Shown piece by piece: positions 24,161 through 35,480 of a DNA stretch of 64,000 nucleotides (the stretch's first letter is position 1; each line of letters opens with the position of its first letter). Under the pieces are notes generated by a model, which saw only the letters and a list, made by a program, of their open reading frames with translations, had not been told where the DNA came from and did not search any database. The stretch comes from Melampsora larici-populina 98AG31 (taxonomy: Eukaryota > Basidiomycota > Pucciniomycetes > Pucciniales > Melampsoraceae). Position numbers and translations under genes: made by a program. The stretch lies in the NCBI RefSeq assembly GCF_000204055.1, contig NW_006768785.1, positions 593,958 to 657,957 of the forward strand, read 5' to 3'.

Positions 24161-25948
24161 TTAGATCACATATCTCAATTTAGATTTTCTCAACACTTAC
24201 TAAATCTCAAGAGAACATCATCTAAGCTGAGATCATATTTTGATATCAATTGTAATCAATTTTGATTTTTCAAATGACATAAAGCAAGGTGAACATTTCA
24301 AAATTATCATCAAGATTCAAAATCAAATTCGAAATTGAGAAGTTGAGGGATTTATATCAAGATCAAGATTGAGGTGAGGGATTTATATCGAGATCAAGAT
24401 CGAGACTGAGATCAAGGTGAGGATGGAGGTAATGGTGGGACCAATTGTAAATAGAAGGTTTTGTCGATCGGGTCGGATTGATCTGGTTACCAGAAGCAAA
24501 AAGAAAGAAAATAAACGATGGAGATTGAATTGAGTTAGTAAATAAAGGAGGGAAAGAACTCACTTACAAAACAAACTCAAACTCAAGCGCACTTTTCTGT
24601 TTTTCTTGACCAAATCAAATCAAGTCCTGTCTTTGATCCATCAACATTGACATCTTTCTCAAGATAACGAGTGACTTCCAATTTATATGGTTCAGATCTG
24701 ACTGATCAATAGGTTCGCTCTAATCATACTGCCTTCATCCTCTCGCATCTCATTACATTTCAATATCAAAAACTCTAACCTGTTTCTTTTCATCATCAGA
24801 TCATTGCGGTCAACTTTGTATAGATTGGTCAATTGGGGTTTCTTCTCTTTGGAATTTGATCTCCTTTCACCTACTTGTGAAATCAGATTTAGATCGGTCC
24901 AATAATGTCAATTAGCAAGCTTTCCAGTCCAGACCTAGACAAAGATGAAGTCAGTGAGACAGAAGCCAACTTGGTGGAAGATCACCTCAAATATTAGATT
25001 CTGCAATCATAATCATACTCGGATAGAACATGATAAGGCAGGTTTTCTCAAGCATTCCATATTTTCTCTTGAATTGAAAAATGGGTTGTTTATGTTTATT
25101 TATTTCACATACAATACATGCTTGAAAACTTGCGTAACAACACTGCTTTAGATTCAAGTGCAAGATCTCTGATTCAAAGTTTGGATGGTTAAATTTGATA
25201 AAATCCAATCGGCAACTCTGTTTTGAGTTGTATCTCAATCTGTAAACAAGGTTGTGATTTATGGGCGATCTGATATTGATTGAAATCTGCACCAACACCA
25301 ATGACTACTCAATTGACTATCTTTGATCAACATGTAACTGGCCAATTCTACCCAAGAAAATAGTTCAGTTATTGAAGAAGAATACAGATGTAAACAAAGC
25401 TAATGCATGTAAGATAATGATTTGGAATGACTGAAAAACAATCAAAACTGATTGAACCCCTTGAGCTATCTACTTCAAAGTCAAATTTCTTCCAAAGTCT
25501 CACGTTTAACCACTCAAAAATGGTTCGACTCAGTGATCTGAAACTTTCTCTATCACAATCTTAACAATGAATTTACTTCTGATTCATTCGCAACTGGATT
25601 GGATCAATCCCCAATTTAGTCAAATTAACTGATCAATAATCTTTTGATAGTTAAATAGAGCACATTCAGCTACCCATAATCATTCTTTCTGGACATTGTT
25701 GTGATTGATGATTTCAAAGAAGATGTTTGTGATGCACTGAATCTTATTCATTTCATATACAGCAAGCAAAACAAGAATGAATAAGTCCAGTTTATCAGCT
25801 AACAAATTACATCCAGTACAGAGAAACTTTTGACTCAATTTGTGGTTATCAATTGATTTGATCATGGCCCAGGCTGTAATGAAAAATAAGTCACTAGAGC
25901 TTTATGTATCTTCCCTTTCATGATTTTCATTCAATGCTGATTGTGATA
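24161..25948. other. No gene recognised (inside Helitron 1)
   Basis: AT-rich sequence with TATATCAAGATCAAGATTGAG-like short repeats around 24350-24420. No convincing frame. Confidence 0.35.
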
Positions 25949-25950
25949 TT

Positions 25951-26157
25951 AGGGGGTTTCAAGTTGCAGATTTTTACGTATTTTTACGCTACAACAACTT
26001 GCCCGTTGCTGTAAAATATGCGTAAAATTTTTAAAGCGGGACACCTTTTTAGGTGTCCCAAATTCAAGATACGTTGATTTTACAAAGATTTTTTTTACGG
26101 ACAACTTGTCCGAATTTATAAATTTTACGCAAAAAACAAATGAACTTGAAACCCCCT
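25951..26157. mobile_element. 207-bp inverted-repeat element (MITE)
   Basis: Perfect 15-bp ends: AGGGGGTTTCAAGTT and its complement AACTTGAAACCCCCT. Inside are two more hairpins (GGGACACC/GGTGTCCC and CGGACAACTTGTCCG). The flanks allow either a TA duplication (TIR GGGGG...) or ATT; both fit. It is nested in Helitron 1. Confidence 0.85.
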
Positions 26158-26843
26158 ATTAAAGCAGTTACTCACTGCATGTCACCACATCAAATAAAAA
26201 CAATGTTGACTTACGTCGCTAAATTAACAATGTAATTCTCAAGATCAAAACCAAAGATTGACCATGAATTCAATAGTATTGGATCTATCATCGTCTTGTT
26301 ACAGATTAGCAATGAACAGTGTACAAGGATTGAATCAAATTCATAAAAAATCATTGAAACTTGGTCTTGAGACTTGAACTATAGTGCTTGGAGGCAAATC
26401 GTTGTCAAATTCAAAAGAAGGCCCAAAACAATTGCTACAGCTCAAAACTTATTGTATCAACCAGCCGATTGGAGTTCTGGAAGGCTCTTTTCAAGCGCAT
26501 TCCATGCATATCTTTTTGGTCGTTCTTTTTCAAAAGAGTATATCTATATCAACTTGTGAAATTTGAGCTGGCGGGGCCAAAAGGGCAAATTATTGAGTAT
26601 TTACCTGTAATTACTTGATCTCAAATTGCCAAGGTCTTGCCTCCACGCACTATAGAGCTACTGACAATCAAAGGTTGTACATGATCTTCAGTCCACTGTT
26701 GAACAGTTACCTTTCTTAATTTAACCCAGTAGAATTGTCATATGTCACCTCAGAACAATAAAACTGAACAGATTTCTCTCTGAAATTACAAGCACAAAAG
26801 TGAATGATAAAATGACTTTACATCATTTTCTTCATCACATTTG

Positions 26844-27025
26844 CACCGCCAACAAATATGCCTTGGATTAGAAAATCCAAGGCATCCTCTGATGGCAATA
26901 GCCTTGGATGCTGCATCCGACGAATTGATATAAGGTGATCTTTGGGGCCAAAGAAACCCTCAGATTAATTCCTGGAAGCAACAGTCCAAGGGAATATATA
27001 TCCGAGGATATCTTTGCTGGCAGTG
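26844..27025. mobile_element. 182-bp CAC...GTG inverted-repeat element
   Basis: The left end CACCGCCAACAAATATGCCT and the complement of the right end CACTGCCAGCAAAGATATCC match imperfectly. TTG flanks both sides (26841-26843 and 27026-27028). Near the left end is a perfect 12-bp stem, ATGCCTTGGATT/AATCCAAGGCAT, at 26858-26885. CAC ends with a 3-bp duplication suggest the CACTA group. Confidence 0.65.
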
Positions 27026-28277
27026 TTGTACTTTTCATTGTGAAGCTGTACACTGAGGCAATTCAAGTCAACACCATTCATATAAATATGAAGTGATTGC
27101 AGATGAGGGGTTGAGCTGATTCACAGCATATAAACCCATTTAATTTCTGTAGCAGATGCTATCATTAAATCAAAAGTGACAATTGAAAACTGACCAATAC
27201 ATCAACCTTGGTATCCTGTTGAAAACTGTGTTGAGTGTGTATATCTGTCATTCACAATCAGTGATAGGTGGGGTTGTTGATAAACATCAATAAGTAAGAT
27301 TATAATAAAGTCAAGCATGAAACTTCATCTTTGCTAATTCATATTAATTCAGTCAAAGTGATACCTTGAAGAGTTGTCACAAGATCAATCATGATAGGTA
27401 TAGTTTCACATAGAAGATGTCCAATAGATGCCACACATATGATGTGATATCTTGGAAGCGGCGCCCGCCGCTGATGTGCTAGTTGCATATTAATGATGGT
27501 GTTATTAACACAGATTTCAACACTCAAACTTTATTGAACAATAATCATCCCAAATTTAGCAATCATTCATTCAATAATAGTCATTTAAATTTACCAGATC
27601 AAACTCATAATACCTTAAATCAAAATACTATGAATCAAATTGACAATAACACTTTGGGACTCCTTTTGAATATGATCAATCAATCAAAGATGACTAATCC
27701 AGTTCAACCAACTTTTAATTCCGTCAATCAAAACCTTTTCAATTGTTCTAATTCAAATTTGAGTTATAACAAATTAAATAGTAATAATAATCAGATGAAT
27801 GATACAAATCCGAATTTCAACAATTTCACTCATCCAATTTAGTCTAATAATCAGATGAATCAAAATCTTTCTATTCAACCATTACCTGACAGTAAAATCA
27901 ATTCAAATGAAGATAATCAAAAGTTTCATACGGATATTAATCAGAAAGTTCATTTGACAACTCCACCTTCAAAACTGCTCCCTTATAACTTCCACCTCAA
28001 AAAACTTCATCCTTTCCAAAAGATCAATTAGATTTAAAGCACAGAGATGAAATGGATTTAGATTCAAAGCACGTAGATCATGAAATGGAAATAGATCCTG
28101 ATTTAGACGCTGAAGGTTCAACAGATGAGGGAAACAATGAGGATTTTATTTATATTGGAAAGCAATACATTATAAAAGATCCTTTCAACAGAAAAAATAA
28201 AGCTTTTGAAGATGATAAATCCAATGAAGGTGAGTTTCTAATTTTATCTAGATTTCACACGTTTGTATTTCTTAATA

Positions 28278-31200
28278 CTAGGGCATAGGCGGGCCTGCCC
28301 GCTAAACTACAAATGTTCAGAATCAAACACTCACATCCAACAACTCATTCCCATTAACAGGGAATAGACAGGAGACTGAATCATGGGTTTAACAAAACAG
28401 CATTTTAATGATTACATAGCTTACAGTTAATAATTTGGCACTGTTAGGTTACACACATTCACTTGTTGCCACACACTCTCATCAGTTTCACATGTGGGGT
28501 CCCTTACAGCAAGATTTGCAATGTGCAAGTATACTTTGCCCTGGAGTTTAATATCCATAGAGTGCCTTTTTCTAAATTTGAGCCAGGACTCCCTTCCGCC
28601 TCTCCAGACAGATGTATGTCAGCTAGATTTGGACTTTTATTGTACCCGTTACTTGAGTGCTATTGCCCTCTCCAACACTTTCACAATGAATTGTTTTCCA
28701 ACCAGTCTGGTATTGTGATTACATATGTTGTTCCATCGTATACCTTTATACCATGGTATGATGTTGAGCAGGCTGTAGTACAAAAAGATCAAAAGCAGAC
28801 TCAAATTAATATGAATGCCAATTAGTAAGGGTCTGATGCTCACAATATATATTTGTTGATGCATTTCTAATGTGAATGAAGTATTGCAGGCAGTGTGGTT
28901 GATCTCAGTTATGCTCTCCTTAGCTCTCTATATGCGGTTGAACCAGTTCTTCAGCTTCCTGGCCCCATCATATGATTGAATTATTCATAGGTTGTCTTCC
29001 CTCAAACCCTTTACTTTCTATTCCCCCTCACGCCTTACAATATTTTGGTGCAGTAATACCACAGTTGCCAATGCTCATGCACCCAATGTGATCTTTAGGC
29101 CAGCCGTGTCCATCCCCCAATGAAGACAATCATGACGCATTGTATACACAGGTTGCCTTCCTGAGCTCCAACAGAGCTGCCATCAAGGCATCAAATTTGA
29201 CTTGTAATTTAGATAACTGTTCCTGACACATGTGAGACTGCATTCTAGACCACACCCATTGACAGGATTGGCATATTTCTTGCCCTCTCCTGTTTCAGGA
29301 TCCTACACTTCAAGTTTCTTTGTTTTGCATATGCATCGGCCAAGTTGTTAAATCTACATCATGCTCTCTCCCCTTTGGGGAATCCTTTCAAGACTCTCAC
29401 AGCAGCAATTGTGGATTAGGAAACTGTATTTCAACAGTGGTTACTTTGTAACAGCCTGTGTGTACCCTCTTGCTGACTGGCCTCTTTAGGCAGCATAAGA
29501 TAATATGAACCTACTGTGCAAGGGAAGATTCCTAGAGTTGCATTCTCTTCCTTTTGAAGGTCAAGTTAATAACTTGTCATAGGAGGCATTGTATAGTGTT
29601 GGACCTATTATGAAACCTAGAGTCAAGTATTGAGGTTCAAAGTGGGATCTCTTGTTATGATTGCCTTGGAGAGCAAATCATTTACCTGCATCAACTACAC
29701 CACAAATTGGGCCTGAACCTGATGAAAATTCTCAAGTACTTACCAAAGCCATTCAATATCAATGACTAAAAAACACATCTGGTGTGGGTTGGAGTGATAT
29801 ATTGTAGTAGTAGTAGCTGGTGTTGTGATGGTTGATTGAGAGTGATCTCGTGATAGTTGTTGTTGATGTTGTATTTGATCAATTACATCTTAGTTTAGTA
29901 TGGTTATATATGGTGGCAATTCTCTTGGATTATTGGAATGCTTTTGTGATTTGTTGTTGGAAAGTGGAAGGTGAATATTGATTTTTACTTTGATGATCAA
30001 ATAAAGTCAATTTTATTCTCTTGAATAAAATGCTTGTTGATTAGAAAGTCAATCTGCAAGAAAAAAAGGATTTCAAATTAACATTTGTCTGACTAATGAT
30101 TCAATATTGAATAGACTCAAACATGATTAAGAGTTGACTTTAATTGAGTTGAAATAATCTGGTGTTGTGGTCAATTTGTGGTTCATGAAGGTTGAGAGGG
30201 TGAAGGTGGTAGGAAAGAGAACGGAGTATCAGATTGATGGTTATGGAGAGGAGTTGGATCATGAATGTTATGATAATTAAAAATTTGTTGATGATTTCAA
30301 AAAATGAAAGTTGATCAACATCTCCTAACAAATCTATCTCTTCTTCATTATCTTCTAAATCATCATCATCTAGATTAGAAGATGGAGAAGTGATTTGATC
30401 GGAATCTTTTTAAGAAATCAAATACAGGTATAAAGGTAACATGAACACCTATATTTGATTTCACTCTCTTTGTTACATTGTAAAGCAACGTAGCCTTTCA
30501 GGTCATCAATCCGTCTTCGCTGTCATCTATGTAACAATGTGCTTTTGGACTGTGTGAGCACACTTTCGAGTCCAAATGTGAAGTTCCACTTCACGATTGA
30601 ATAGCAAGTGAGAGCTCCGCTTTGAGATTAAATAGCAAATGAAAATTTGACTTGTTATGTTACGGATGGTTTGGGGAAGACATACGATCATGAGTGGAAA
30701 CCAACACGTGTAGAAAGGCAGGATGTGTGATTCGATGAGGAAGGAGATGCGTCCTGAATCGAAAAAAGAAGCTCGGTGCTTAGATCACCATTTTCAAAAG
30801 CACGTCACCAATCGCACCTGATAACAAAAACAATTCACTGGATAATTTAGATGAAAGAAATCAGTCATATGAGAACAATGACTTGTCTTGCCGTGACTGA
30901 TGCTTTTGAGGTAGGCTTTGAAAAAGGGAATGCAATGAAAGCAGAAACAATTGACCATGTGAGGCTTTTCAATGGAAGAAATTAGTGATGTGGCAATAAT
31001 GATTTGTCTCGGAGCAATTGATGATTTTGATGCAAACTGTGATTGCTTTCAAAGCAGCCTTTCAGAAAATCAAATGCAATGAAGTCGGGAATGTCGGGAT
31101 TGGTGCAATTGTTGCTTTTGAAATGTGGATTCCTAAAAGCAAGCATGCGCTAAAAGCACTCACCACAGGTGGATGCTTTCCGTAAATATATTGGCCACCA

Positions 31201-31402
31201 AAGGTGGGAGAGAAAGGATATAAATAGTGGGGGGATGAGAGCCAATAATTTCTCATCAATCAAAGCTACCCATGGCTGCACTTCTGTGAGTTGTAAGTGG
31301 GGAGCGGCAAGATCCTGGTGTTCACTCGCCCAAATTGCTCAGAACCTTGCTGTCATGACAGGGTATAAGGCTTTTGGGGGGGTGAATCCGGATTTAAGAA
31401 GA
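28278..31402 (-). mobile_element. Helitron 2 (non-autonomous, about 3.1 kb) in a MULE intron
   Basis: On the minus strand the 3' end reads GCGGGCAGGCCCGC (hairpin), then CTATGCC and CTAG, followed by T. The CTAG is at 28278-28281 on the plus strand. It sits 48 bp inside the MULE intron that begins GTGAG at 28230, and the intron's acceptor TTTTAG is at 31432. The 5' TC end should be a GA followed by T on the plus strand; 31392 and 31402 both qualify and I chose the second. Its interior has several unconvincing open frames (for example 28463-28825) and no helicase. Confidence 0.65.
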
Positions 31403-34400
31403 TTAATTAATATGAGTTTTTGTGTGTTTTAGAATTTGAAAAACACGTAGAAGCTCTTCAAAATATTCCGGATGAAGCTGGGGCTGAAGGCAACATCAAT
31501 CTTGAAGGTACTTGAACATATTTTTGAATTTTTCTAAATCTAAAATTGAAAAATTCCGCTTTTTAATATTTTTGGTTGTTTATCCATGTTATTAATTTTT
31601 TTTGGATCTTTATTCAACAGATCTTCCAGATATCCATGTGGCATGTTCTGGTGTGGATGCAGACTGGCCTAAAATAGCAAAAGGTGAGTTTTTTTGTTTA
31701 AATTTGTTTGAGATTTGCTGGAATAAATTTCTAATTTGATGTTATTATTTGAATAGTTAATGATCCAAGTTTAGATCTCAAAGATACACGGTGGGGTACA
31801 CTTTTTAGAAGTGAGAAGGTGGCCAAACAGTACTTGTACTCTTTTTCATTGAATGGTGGATATGGAATATCTGGAACTTCATCCAAAAATAGCTGTGGAT
31901 GCCATAAAACTACTTATTTTCACTGTCATCATGGTAATCCTAGAAAAAGCAAAGCTACTCAAAGAATCACTTCAACTAAGGAAACCGGATATCAGTGGAA
32001 GGCTGATATTAAACATAATAAGAAAACTGGGGAATGGGTTTTAGATCAAGTCAAGAATAGTAGTACTGGTCAATTCCTTAACCATTTATCTCACAATCAT
32101 GAACCTTTTCAATCTCCTAATGAATTCTCAATATATAGAAGATTAGATTGAATTCAGATCATGTTAGCTCAAAAATTAAGTAGATCTTCAATCAAACGTC
32201 AGCACATTATGACCTCTCTTGAAAAGGATCCGGGTTTCAATCCAATCATGAAAGACATTTATAATGCAAGACAGAAGTTTTGCGCTCAGGAATTAAATGG
32301 AAGGGATCCTATTACAGCTTTATTAGATTTCTTCATCAAAAACAAATGGAAATATCATGTTCATAACAACAATAGCAGAAAATTATTATCATTATTCTGT
32401 GCTCATCCCAACTCAATCAAATTAGCTTTAAGATTTCCTCACGTTTACGGAGTAGACACCACTTATAAAACTAATGATTGTGAACCACCTTGTCTTTATT
32501 CCATGGGAACCACTTCAACTAATAAACCTTTCTCTGCGGTTTTTGTTTTATGATGGACAAAACTCAACTAACTTACAAATGGGCTTTATATAGATTTAAA
32601 CTTCTATTTGAAGGTTGTGGTCCTGAACTTTCTCCTAGGTTATTTGCTACTGATAGTGAAAGAGCTTTGATAAACAGTATTGAACATATTCTTCCTGATG
32701 CTGACATTCCTCTGTCTGTGGCATATCAACAAGAATATTCAAAGTCATATCAAATCAAAATCTTAAAAAATTAAAATCATTTTCTTAAATTATGGAATTC
32801 TTTTTGTTCTTCTCAAACAAATTTAGATTATCAAATCTCAAAAGATCTCATAAAAAATTACTTGATTAAAAATCAAGCTCAGGATCTTCTCAGCTATATA
32901 GGAAAGAAATGGTATACTCAAGAGCACAAATTTGTTTCCCTTTTTACGATTAAACTCAAACATTTTGGAACCGGTACAACTAGTAAAACTGAAGGAACTC
33001 ATTCTACCATCAAAAAAGATTTGGAAAGTACTAAACATGACTTATATTCAACGGTGAAGCATTTTCAAAATGCACTGGACATTCAATATAATGAAATTAT
33101 TGGCTCAATCCGTCATCAAAAATCCAAAAAACTCAACAAATTTCATTCTATTTTTGACGATCTTCACGGTAAAATTTCTCAATTTGCTATTAAGAAAGCA
33201 AATGATCAACTCAAATTAATTATAAATTCAGATTCAATTTCACTTCCACCTTGAAACTTGAATTTCACCCCCACTTGGGGTATACCATGTGCTCATCAAA
33301 TTAGTACGTATTTAGGACTTGTAGAACAACCAATTTCTATTGAAGAGTTTGATCAGCAGTGGCATTTATTTACTGAGTATGCACCTAGAGATCTTCAAGA
33401 AATCAGGGCTAAAATTGATTCACATTTAGAAAAGATTCAACTACAAGATGAAAGTTATTTAGCTAAATTTGAATCAGATTTGAAGAAGTTAATCAGCGGT
33501 AGATATGTTTTAGTTCCTGTTCAACCTCCTTCTAAATCAAAAACCCAAAAATAAAGGAAGACCTAAAGGCGCTAAAAATAAAAAACTCAAGAGGGATCCT
33601 TCAAGGTTTGAACACGTTGAAAAAGAAGAAAGGAAGAGGAAAATGAAATGTGGTAACTGTGGAGAATTAGGTCATGATAAATCAAAGTGTGCTGTTAAAT
33701 ATTCAACCGATGAAGATGATGGAGAAGTAGATGGTGATGATGTTTCAAATGATTCAGATGATGTTGAAAAATCAATAGTTTTAATAAACTCAGAAGATTT
33801 AACTGATATATATCAAACAAATCTTAATGATGTTTCAGATGAAGATTCAGAAGATGTAGATGATTCAAAAAGTTCAGCTAGTTCAAGATATTCAAATGAT
33901 TTACGTGTTTTTAAATCAAATGATTTAAAATCAGAACAAGAAGAAGCAGGAATGATGAAAGCTTTAACTTATAATGAAGAAATTATTAAAGCTGATTATG
34001 ATAATGATCAAGAATTTTATCATTTAAATCATTATCAAGATCCTCACAAGATTGAAGAGTATCATAATCAATTATTAGATCTTGTTAGACCTTATGTTAC
34101 TTCTATTTATGATCCTCCTGGGGATGGACATTGTGGATTTCACGCTATAGCTCATGCTCTTGGTAAACACAAAAAAGGTGCTATGAGATCCATTAGACAA
34201 ATGATGGTTGAAGATCTAGACAGACATCATAAAGATCATGTTAAGTTTTATTGGCAGAAGAGTGGTTCTACAAAAGCTATAAAGTCACTCACCAAGGTTC
34301 AAATTCAAGAAAAACAAGAACTGGCAACTGATAGATACATTCAAGACATATCAGAAAAAATAGAAACTTATACAGATGGACCTGTCAGCAAATTTAATTC

Positions 34401-34885
34401 TAAGGTTGTGACGCTGGCACAAGGATCAACCTTGATCCATGAAGCAGACATCTCTGGAGGAGAAGTTAGTCACGCAATGACTGCTCACGTGATCATAATC
34501 ACGTCAGCTATAAACTCAAAAGTCTGCCCGTTGAGAGTCACAGTCTCGCCCTGGATGAGCAAAGCAGGAAGATAGGCTTGAAACCTTTCCGTTACAGGAA
34601 CCTGTCTTTCCCTATCGAATATTTCTGAGCAATCTTTTCCTTTCCTCCTTCTCATCTTCGACTCTTCTCATTGTTGGGTCTGCAGATTCCCGAGTTTTTG
34701 AACCCACTGCTCTCAATGAGACCCCTCCCGCCCTGAGGTTCAAAGGGCCTCTATCCCTATCTGCTTAGGATGAGCGTCCAACTGAGCGTTTTACTTGCTT
34801 TTGCTAAAAGTGACCGCTGGTAGGAAGGCCAAATGCTGGGATTGTTACACCCACAACTGATCAAGCCTTGCCCTTACACAGTAAG
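34401..34885. mobile_element. 477-bp LTR-like insertion inside the OTU domain
   Basis: TAAG stands at both edges (34401-34404 and 34882-34885). Removing one copy plus the insert lets the OTU frame resume in phase at AGCAAGTCT. The insert begins GTTGTGAC and ends TTACACAG, has no reading frame, and is GC-richer than its host. TGT...ACA-like ends suggest a solo LTR, but a clean 5-bp duplication is not visible. Confidence 0.5.
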
Positions 34886-35428
34886 AGCAAGTCTTGTAAC
34901 TCAGTAACTATACCGAGCATATGGAAAACAATAGGAACTAGCCTGGATAGGAAGAATCATGTCTTCCTTCCGGCTCTCTCCTTAAGGAGATTTTGGGAAG
35001 ACATGGACTGGTTTGAATCAACCACTATGGGTCCAATTGCAGCAATTGCTTTTTCAAGGCCTGTTATCATCATCAGTACAACTCATCATCACTGTATGAC
35101 ATTCTTTCCTTTTTGTTCCAAAAAGAATTCCACTAAGCAACCTATAGCTCTTGGTTTTGTGGCCAATGGTCATTGGGTTTCTCTTTCTTTTTCTTCTGAA
35201 TCTACTTCACCTTTTCCAAACCCTTCTCAATGGAAAGATCAGCATGAAACTTGGCTTTCAATGGCTGGAAGAAATGCTGCTGGGTGGACGAATGATGGGT
35301 TCCTTGAGGAATGTTTTGCTTTATGGGAAAGAAAGATGAAGGAAATAGAGAAATTGAAGGAATTAAATGAAGGAGTTACCACCACAAGTTCTAAAAGATG
35401 TAAAGTTGTTGTTATTGATTAATTTGTA

Positions 35429-35480
35429 CTAGCCATTAGGGGGCGGCGGGCACCGCTCTTAGCCGGAATAAATACCACAT
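35429..35480 (-). mobile_element. 3' terminus of Helitron 3
   Basis: On the minus strand: GCGGTGCCCGCCGC hairpin, CCCCTAATGG, CTAG, then T. It matches the Helitron 1 terminus closely (AGCGG-GCCCGCCGC ... ATG-GCTAG). It lies 7 bp after the MULE stop codon. The body extends to the right; its 5' end was not located. Confidence 0.7.

Larger units (their letters stand above)
22637..27482 (+). mobile_element. Helitron 1 (non-autonomous, 4.8 kb)
   Basis: The 3' end has the hairpin GCGGCGCCCGCCGC (27457-27470), then TGATGTG and CTAG (27479-27482), followed by T. The 5' end is placed at TC 22637, preceded by A. With these limits the host codon TTA (22634-22636) joins TTG (27483) in frame and the Asn-rich MULE protein continues, exactly as a Helitron insertion between A and T predicts. 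There is no helicase inside. It carries a decayed host-like gene piece and two small inverted-repeat elements. The 5' limit rests on the frame argument and the change of composition. Confidence 0.75.
22278..35422 (+). pseudogene. MULE transposase with zinc knuckle and OTU protease domain, multiply interrupted
   Basis: Asn-rich exon 22278-22636 resumes after Helitron 1 at 27483-28229. Exons 31433-31507, 31621-31684 and 31757 onward follow with phase-consistent GT-AG introns; the first intron holds Helitron 2. A Cys/His FAR1/GCM-like zinc domain lies at 31880-32130. DDE residues are Asp 32455 (GVDTTYKTN), Asp 32652 (ATDSERALINS) and Glu 32991 (TEGTHSTIKK). A degenerate SWIM-like GIPCAH motif precedes a zinc knuckle (CGNCGELGHDKSKC, 33649-33690), an acidic linker, and an OTU domain with Cys at 34132 (PGDGHCGFHA) and the C-terminal His motif GHWVSLSF near 35167. 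OTU proteins cleave ubiquitin-like conjugates; their role in MULEs is unknown. Breaks include a stop at about 27841, frameshifts near 22353, 28000, 32547, 32740 and 33552, TGA at 33252, and the insert at 34405. Confidence 0.85.

Noticed and set aside
26374..26618. Three overlapping plus-strand frames of 60-76 codons
   Set aside because: All three frames of the same stretch are open, which indicates low stop density and not coding.
27457..35460. The similar GC-rich sequences at 27457-27482 and 35429-35455 read as MULE inverted repeats
   Set aside because: Both fit Helitron 3' ends (hairpin, CTAG, then T), a third such end occurs at 28278, and the true MULE ends with an 8-bp duplication are at 21579 and 55465.
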